A stretch of 58,499 nucleotides of DNA from Candidatus Sulfotelmatobacter sp. GTDB taxonomy: Bacteria; Acidobacteriota; Terriglobia; Terriglobales; Acidobacteriaceae. The stretch spans positions 1 to 58,499 of the forward strand of contig JADGNQ010000020.1 of assembly GCA_017883385.1 (NCBI GenBank). The letters are read 5' to 3'. This document shows, in pieces, positions 53,898-58,499 of this stretch. A model generated the notes under the pieces. That model made no database searches. It saw only the letters and a list, made by a program, of their open reading frames with translations, and was not told where the DNA came from. The position numbers were made by a program, and so were the translations under genes. Positions within the stretch are counted from its first letter, which is position 1; each line of letters opens with the position of its first letter.

Positions 53898-54001
53898 ATT
53901 GAGTAATTGGGTAATTTGGCATTTGAGTAATTGGAAATGCACGCACATCACGCCGCTAAGGTTTTCAATTACACAATTACCAAATTTCCCAATTACTCAA
54001 T
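53898..54001. repeat. AT-rich mirror-arm element, word AATTACTC (second copy)
   Basis: ATTGAGTAATTGGGTAATTT at the left and AAATTTCCCAATTACTCAAT at the right (about 21 of 22 end bases complementary), around about 60 nt. It fills the spacer between tyrA and the CoA transferase genes. Confidence 0.85.
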
Positions 54002-54006
54002 CTCCT

Positions 54007-54873
54007 CTATTTCTTCTTGCCCGGCACCTTCCGCAACAAATGCGCCTGCTCAAACTCCTCCGCCAGTTGCCGCGTCGCCAGATTTTCCCGGATGTGCGCC
54101 AGTCGCTGTTCCACCTTCCACAGCGCATCTTCCAGATTCTTCTTGTTGCTGATCGCGACATCCCGCCACATCGAATACGGGCTCGCCGAAATCCGCGTCA
54201 TCTCCCGCAGAGCCCGCCCACCCGCCGGCAGCAGCGGAGCCTCCGCCCCAAACTCCTCCACCAGCGCCGCCGCCAGCGCTGTCGAAATCATCTGCGGTAC
54301 ATGGCTGATCCACGCGCACAGCCGGTCATGATCCTCTGCTGGCAGCATCGCGATGCGCGCTCCGATCGCATCGATCCATCCCGCAAACTCCGCGAACAGT
54401 CCTTCATTCAGATTCTGCCCCGGCAGCGGAGCCAGAAACCACACCGCATCCTGAAACAAATCGGCATCCGCGTAATCCACTCCACTCAGTTCCTTCCCCG
54501 CCATCGGATGCCCCGCCAGAAACCGCTTCCCCACATTCTTCCCAAACACCTTCACCGCGCGCTCCACCACCGCGGCCTTCGTGCTCCCCACATCGGTGAG
54601 CAGGGCCTTTGCCGGAAGCACCGGACCAACACGTTCAATCAGATCCACAATCGCCAGCACCGGAGTCGCCAGCACCACCACCTGGCTTCCATGCACCGAA
54701 TCGCCAGGGTTCGCGGTCCCGTCGTCAATCGCCCCGCGCATCCGCGCCTTCTCCAGCGTGGCCTCGCGATCGCATCCAATAATCCGCCCCGCAAATTTCT
54801 TCTTCCGGAGCGCAAGCCCCAGCGACCCGCCAATCAGCCCTGTCCCAATAATCGTGATTTGCCGAATCGCCAT
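54007..54873 (-). CDS. tyrA: Prephenate/arogenate dehydrogenase family protein (288 aa)
   Basis: Oxidative decarboxylation of prephenate toward tyrosine. NAD-binding ITIIGTGLIGGSLGLAL at the N-terminus, DVGSTKAAVV, GHPMAGKE and SHVPQMIS (catalytic His region). No fused chorismate mutase; that activity is encoded separately upstream. The ATG at 54871-54873 begins MAIRQITII; further upstream is repeat. Part of the aromatic cluster on the minus strand. Confidence 0.92.
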   Translation of the reverse strand: MAIRQITIIGTGLIGGSLGLALRKKKFAGRIIGCDREATLEKARMRGAIDDGTANPGDSVHGSQVVVLATPVLAIVDLIERVGPVLPAKALLTDVGSTKAAVVERAVKVFGKNVGKRFLAGHPMAGKELSGVDYADADLFQDAVWFLAPLPGQNLNEGLFAEFAGWIDAIGARIAMLPAEDHDRLCAWISHVPQMISTALAAALVEEFGAEAPLLPAGGRALREMTRISASPYSMWRDVAISNKKNLEDALWKVEQRLAHIRENLATRQLAEEFEQAHLLRKVPGKKK

Positions 54874-54890
54874 AAGAACAATGAAGATGA

Positions 54891-55028
54891 AAACCACAGA
54901 GGACGCTGAGGACACGGAGGACGTAAGAAAACGTTAGAACACTCAAGTTCTGCCGGTGGGACGCCCGGACTGCATTTCGTTTGGCTCTTGTTTCATCCCC
55001 TCTGTGTACTCTGCGTCCTCTGTGGTTT
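54891..55028. repeat. Mirror-arm element, word CCTCTGTG
   Basis: Perfect 16-nt ends (AAACCACAGAGGACGC and its complement), with further iterated words (TGAGGACACGGAGG, CTCTGTGTACTCTGC). Between DAHP synthase and tyrA. Confidence 0.88.
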
Positions 55029-55055
55029 GAATTCTGTTTTGCGAGGGGCGACGCT

Positions 55056-56075
55056 CTATCCGATCTTCCTCCCCACCGCCGGCGCGATCATCCTCAACTC
55101 ATCCATCAGTTTCGCGAACTGCTCGGGAAACAGCGACTGCGCCCCATCGGACCACGCCTTGTTCGGATCGCAATGCACTTCGATCAGCAGGGCATCCGCA
55201 CCCGCCGCCACTGACGCCCGCGCCATCGGTGCGACTTTATCCCGCCGCCCCGTCCCGTGCGACGGATCGGCCGTCATCGGCAAATGCGACAGCTTGTGGA
55301 TGATCGGGATCGCAGAAATATCCATCGTGTTGCGCGTATACGTCTCAAACGTGCGAATCCCGCGCTCGCACAAAATCACATCGTAATTCCCGCCCGCCAT
55401 AATGTATTCCGCCGACAGCAGCAGTTCTTCCAGCGTCGCCGCGATCCCGCGCTTCAGCAACACCGGCTTGCGCACCTTCCCCAGTTCGCGCAGCAGATTG
55501 AAGTTCTGCATGTTGCGCGCCCCCACCTGCAGAATGTCTACGTAAGGCAGCATCATCGGAATCTGCGAGATCTCCATGACTTCGCTGATCACCAGCAGAC
55601 TGTATTTCTCGCCAGCCTCCTGCAGCAACTTCAGCGCGTCTTCCCCATGTCCCTGAAATGAATACGGGGAACTCCTCGGCTTAAACGCCCCGCCCCGCAG
55701 CACTTTCGCCCCTGCCTTCGCGACCGCCTCCGCGGTAGAAAAAATCTGCTCCCGCGTTTCGACCGAACAAGGTCCCGCCATCACCACAATTTCGTTCCCG
55801 CCAACATCGATCCCGTTCGCCAGCTTGACGATCGTCCCCTCCGGACGAAAACTCCGCCCCGCCAACTTGTACGGCGAACTGATGCGATGGACTTCCTGCA
55901 CCCCCGGCAACAGCTCGAGGTTGCGGATATCGAAATCAATCCCCGACCCAACCGCCCCGAGCACGGTCATCCGCGCGCCCGTCGAGCGGTGCACTTCAAA
56001 CCCGATCTTCACCAGGTGCTCAATCACCTGCTGAATCAACTGCTCGTCCGCGCCTTCCTGCATTGCTACAATCAT
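55056..56075 (-). CDS. aroF: DAHP synthase, type I-beta with N-terminal ACT-like domain (339 aa)
   Basis: First step of the shikimate pathway: phosphoenolpyruvate plus erythrose 4-phosphate. An N-terminal ferredoxin-like regulatory domain (about 1-70, as in the Thermotoga enzyme, giving Tyr/Phe feedback) precedes the barrel with MAGPCSVE, GGAFKPRSSPYSFQG, KRGIAATLEE and DPSHGTGRR. Start ATG 56073-56075; the AGGAGCT ribosome binding site about 8 nt upstream belongs to the heptamer repeat. Confidence 0.95.
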   Translation of the reverse strand: MIVAMQEGADEQLIQQVIEHLVKIGFEVHRSTGARMTVLGAVGSGIDFDIRNLELLPGVQEVHRISSPYKLAGRSFRPEGTIVKLANGIDVGGNEIVVMAGPCSVETREQIFSTAEAVAKAGAKVLRGGAFKPRSSPYSFQGHGEDALKLLQEAGEKYSLLVISEVMEISQIPMMLPYVDILQVGARNMQNFNLLRELGKVRKPVLLKRGIAATLEELLLSAEYIMAGGNYDVILCERGIRTFETYTRNTMDISAIPIIHKLSHLPMTADPSHGTGRRDKVAPMARASVAAGADALLIEVHCDPNKAWSDGAQSLFPEQFAKLMDELRMIAPAVGRKIG

Positions 56076-56082
56076 AAAAACC

Positions 56083-56300
56083 AGCTCCTAGCTCCTAGCT
56101 CTTAGCTCCTAGCTCTTAGCTCTTAGCTCTTAGCTGTTAGCTTCTAGCTCTGAGCCGTGTGTTCGTTCTCAATCGTTCCACAATAGAATTTGTCATTCCG
56201 AGCAAAGCGAGGAATCTGCTCTTCCTCGAACACGAGCATCACCTGTGTCGCCAATCAAGCCTGGGTTAGCTAATGGCTAAGAGCTAATAGCTAAGAGCTG
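56083..56300. repeat. Heptamer tandem array and mirror arm upstream of aroF
   Basis: Ten tandem units of AGCTCCT/AGCTCTT-type heptamers (56083-56152). A complementary arm (GGCTAAGAGCTAATAGCTAA then GAGCTG) lies at 56275-56300. On the minus strand the units read AGGAGCT, so the array supplies the Shine-Dalgarno sequence of aroF. Confidence 0.88.
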
Positions 56301-56302
56301 CC

Positions 56303-56623
56303 TCAGTCATTCACTTCCGAATCCAATTCCGTTCCCGCCTCGGCCGCTTCGGCCTTCGGCACTATCTCTTCCTTCTGAATATTCCGCATCACGTCGATGA
56401 TGCGTTCATAAATCCGCACCAGATCCCGCCCCGGCAGCGGCCCCCGATTCGTTTCCTGCACGTTCGCAAAAACAATCCGCTCCCGGTCCGGCTCATAGAT
56501 CGGCAGAGAAGTATTGCGTTTGAGCTTTCCGATTTCGACCACGGCCCGAGCCCGCTCGCTCAGCAGTCCCACGAGCCTCCGATCCAGCTCATCAATCTTC
56601 TTTCGCCAATCCTCGATATCCAT
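56303..56623 (-). CDS. Chorismate mutase, AroQ type (106 aa)
   Basis: A single AroQ domain: IDELDRRLVGLLSERARAV, GKLKRN, YEPDRERIVF and IYERIIDVMRNIQ. It converts chorismate to prephenate for the tyrosine/phenylalanine branches. The C-terminal tail is acidic (AEAAEAGTELDSEV). ATG 56621-56623. Sits between trpA and aroF on the same strand. Confidence 0.92.
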   Translation of the reverse strand: MDIEDWRKKIDELDRRLVGLLSERARAVVEIGKLKRNTSLPIYEPDRERIVFANVQETNRGPLPGRDLVRIYERIIDVMRNIQKEEIVPKAEAAEAGTELDSEVND

Positions 56624-56630
56624 GCAAAGT

Positions 56631-56732
56631 ACTTTCAGCCTTCAGCGATCAGCTGTCAGCAAAGTTCCAAACCGCACCAATCGCACTCATCCAACCTAAC
56701 GAGCTGACAGCTGAGGGCTGACAGCTGATAGC
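56631..56732. repeat. Mirror-arm element, word CAGCTGA, overlapping the trpA 3' end
   Basis: Left arm TTTCAGCCTTCAGCGATCAG then CTGTCAGC; right arm GAGCTGACAGCTGAGGGCTG then ACAGCTGATAG. The right arm encodes the last residues of TrpA. Confidence 0.85.
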
Positions 56733-57478
56733 TTCCTCACAAACTCCCCCACAGCGACCGCCTCCCGCCCGCGATTCCGCTCCACGGTCTCCACAATCGC
56801 GCTGCCCACCACCACCGCATCCGCAAACTCGCCCACCTCGGCAAACTGTTCCGCGGTCGAAATCCCAAATCCCAACGCGACCGGCAACTTAGTCACGCGC
56901 CGCAACCGCTTCACTAGCTTGCGCGCATCCTGCGCCAGTTGCTGCCTCTGTCCCGTCACGCCCGTCCGCGATACCGCATACACAAATCCTCGCGATGCCT
57001 CTGCAATCCGCTTCAACCGCTCATCCGGACTCGTCGGCGCTGCCAGAAATACCGGCGCCAGATCATACTCGCGCATCGCCCGCAAATATTCGCCCGCCTC
57101 TTCCACCGGCAGATCGGTGACCAACGCACCGTCCACTCCCGCGGCCCGCGCCACCTTACAGAATTTTTCCATCCCCATCTGCAAGATCGGATTGAGATAC
57201 GAAAACACAATCAGCCCGGTCGACTGCGCATGTTGCCGAACCTCCGCCGCCAATGTCAACACCTGCGCGAGCGACGTCCCATGCTTCAGCGCCCGCTCAC
57301 TTGCCCGCTGGATCACCGGCCCATCCGCCACCGGATCGCTGAACGGCACTCCCAACTCAATCACGTCCGCCCCGGCTTCGATCGCCGCCAGCACGATCTC
57401 CTGCGTGGTCGCGAGATCCGGATCTCCGCAAGTCACATACACCACCAGTGCCGGCTTCTTATGAAAAGTTAAAGGCAT
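56696..57478 (-). CDS. trpA: Tryptophan synthase alpha chain (260 aa)
   Basis: Splits indole-3-glycerol phosphate to indole, channelled to TrpB. VTCGDPDL, catalytic Glu in VIELGVPFSDP, Asp in PVADGPVIQ, LVTDLPVEEA and SRTGVTGQ are present. The last 12 residues (LSAVSPQLSAR and neighbours) come from the mirror-arm repeat and lie outside the normal C-terminus. The start is the ATG at 57476-57478. trpB lies upstream, as is usual. Confidence 0.95.
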   Translation of the reverse strand: MPLTFHKKPALVVYVTCGDPDLATTQEIVLAAIEAGADVIELGVPFSDPVADGPVIQRASERALKHGTSLAQVLTLAAEVRQHAQSTGLIVFSYLNPILQMGMEKFCKVARAAGVDGALVTDLPVEEAGEYLRAMREYDLAPVFLAAPTSPDERLKRIAEASRGFVYAVSRTGVTGQRQQLAQDARKLVKRLRRVTKLPVALGFGISTAEQFAEVGEFADAVVVGSAIVETVERNRGREAVAVGEFVRKLSAVSPQLSAR

Positions 57479-57492
57479 AAGAAAATGCAAAA

Positions 57493-57558
57493 CGCAGAAG
57501 TCAGAAGTGAGCTTGTTTCGGGTTCAGTTCTGAATTCTGCCTTCTAACTTCTGACTTC
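57493..57558. repeat. Mirror-arm element, word GAAGTCA, between trpB and trpA
   Basis: GCAGAAGTCAGAAGT at the left and ACTTCTGACTTC at the right, 12 nt perfectly complementary, with related words between (TTCTGAATTCTGCCTTCT). Confidence 0.85.
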
Positions 57559-58499
57559 AATCCAGTTTCAAATTCTCGCGCATAATCCCAATGTCCTTGT
57601 CCCCGCGCCCGGACACATTCACAATCACGATCTCCGATTTCTTCATGCGAGGCGCCCGCTTCACCACCTCCGCCACCGCATGCGCCGACTCCAGCGCCGG
57701 AATAATCCCCTCCGTCCGCGCCAAAAGAGTCGTAGCCGCCAGCGCCTCCGCATCCGACGCCGGAACATACTCCGCCCGCCCCGAATCCCGCAACGCCGCA
57801 TGCTCCGGCCCGATCGACGGATAATCCAGTCCCGCGGACACCGAATGCGTCAGCGCGATCTGCCCGCCTGAATCCTGCAGCACGTAAGAATAGGTCCCCT
57901 GCAGCACTCCCGGAGATCCTCCGCGAAACCGCGCCGCATGATCGCCGAGCTTTTCGCCGCGACCGCCAGCCTCAACCCCAATCAACTGCACCTTCTTGTC
58001 GTTGAGAAAATCGTAGAAAATCCCGATCGAATTCGATCCTCCACCCACGCACGCAATAATCGCCGTCGGCAGTTTCCCTTCAGCCTTCAAAATCTGCGCC
58101 CGCGCCTCGCGCCCGATCACGCGATGAAAATCCCTGACCATCGTCGGATACGGATGCGCCCCCAGCACACTCCCCAATAAATAATGCGTGGTCCGCACAT
58201 TCGTCACCCAGTCACGCATGGCCTCGTTGATCGCGTCTTTCAAAGTTCGCGATCCTGAGGACACTCCGCGCACCTCGGCTCCCAGCAGTCGCATACGGAA
58301 CACATTCAACTCCTGCCGCCGCATGTCCTCGGTGCCCATATACACGACGCACTCAAACCCCAGGAGCGCGCACACAGTCGCGGTTGCCACCCCATGCTGA
58401 CCCGCCCCGGTCTCCGCGATCACGCGACGCTTCCCCATCCGCTCGACCAGCAGCCCCTGCCCCAGGCAGTTGTTAATCTTGTGCGCCCCCGTGTGCAGC
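57557..58499 (-). CDS. trpB: Tryptophan synthase beta chain, N-terminus outside window
   Basis: Condenses indole with serine using PLP. About 313 C-terminal residues are visible. The PLP lysine lies in TGAHKINN at the window edge, followed by [12 protein letters not shown], the phosphate-binding GGGSNSIG and the C-terminal VSGRGDKD. The missing start is about 85-90 residues to the right. First visible gene of the cluster in transcription order. Confidence 0.97.
   Translation of the reverse strand, partial: LHTGAHKINNCLGQGLLVERMGKRRVIAETGAGQHGVATATVCALLGFECVVYMGTEDMRRQELNVFRMRLLGAEVRGVSSGSRTLKDAINEAMRDWVTNVRTTHYLLGSVLGAHPYPTMVRDFHRVIGREARAQILKAEGKLPTAIIACVGGGSNSIGIFYDFLNDKKVQLIGVEAGGRGEKLGDHAARFRGGSPGVLQGTYSYVLQDSGGQIALTHSVSAGLDYPSIGPEHAALRDSGRAEYVPASDAEALAATTLLARTEGIIPALESAHAVAEVVKRAPRMKKSEIVIVNVSGRGDKDIGIMRENLKLD

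Noticed and set aside
56083..56152. Tandem repeats as a CRISPR array
   Set aside because: Units are 7 bp with no spacers and no cas genes are near.
1..58499. tRNA or rRNA genes and prophage or insertion sequence genes
   Set aside because: No T-arm-like GGTTCGAATCC pattern with cloverleaf partners, no rRNA-like stretch and no transposase or integrase motif was seen.

Overview
The window is a GC-rich bacterial chromosome segment that I read as Acidobacteriota (Terriglobia/Koribacter-like). This is inferred from gene style, not from a marker search. Supporting traits are Ser/Thr kinases fused to TolB-type propellers, large secreted BNR and Kelch propellers, many TPR proteins, a cytochrome c/copper monooxygenase/TPR fusion, and a high load of short dispersed repeats. 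I saw no rRNA, tRNA, CRISPR array, phage or transposase gene.

Layout. 1-1620 (minus): YfcE-like phosphodiesterase (cut by the window edge), hotdog thioesterase and a CADD/TenA-type protein with the residues of self-sacrificing pABA synthases. 1766-11211: mnmG, a TPR protein, redoxin plus copper monooxygenase, ruvA, a membrane protein, mnmE and beta-carbonic anhydrase. 11260-17258: DUF4919-like protein, thioredoxin-like lipid-side protein, cold shock protein, a secreted protein, a LytS/LytTR two-component pair and a frameshifted membrane gene. 17311-22205 (minus): kinase-propeller and periplasmic trehalase. 22471-30465 (plus): BNR-propeller protein, then Kelch propeller, beta-propeller and multicopper oxidase in tandem. 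30575-33124 (minus): acyl-adenylating enzyme/ACP/acyltransferase fusion. 33588-34971: lipoprotein RNase A-like toxin with overlapping immunity gene and a HEAT gene. 35005-35571 (minus): AhpD-like selenoprotein with an in-frame TGA. 35900-43523: second kinase-propeller, RidA, a 1131-residue TPR protein and a membrane protein. 43646-52189: mixed metabolism (LOG, thiE, SDR, aldolase, YceH, aldo/keto reductase). 52346-58499 (minus): an aromatic amino acid cluster transcribed trpB, trpA, chorismate mutase, DAHP synthase, tyrA, followed by a two-subunit CoA transferase.

Three things stand out. First, the AhpD-like gene has a CxxU motif (TGA at 35290-35292) followed by a 7-bp hairpin at the spacing expected of a bacterial SECIS. 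Second, a CdiA-type RNase toxin domain sits alone on a lipoprotein, with its immunity gene overlapping by ATGA. Third, the region is saturated with several repeat classes: covarying hairpins with a fixed GTTCTTT loop, a TGTGGGGACAGCC palindrome, a 147-bp MITE-like element, and mirror-arm elements in which a drifting word of about 7 bp is iterated on one arm and its complement on the other. These occupy every spacer I examined in the aromatic cluster and have entered reading frames of mnmG, mnmE, thiE and probably yceH without breaking them.

Three genes that meet at tRNA wobble modification or DNA repair (mnmG, mnmE, ruvA) lie close together. The LytS/LytTR pair and the toxin/immunity pair are both joined by ATGA overlaps, as are the redoxin and the copper monooxygenase, which suggests translational coupling in each case. 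All identifications rest on reading motifs by eye.
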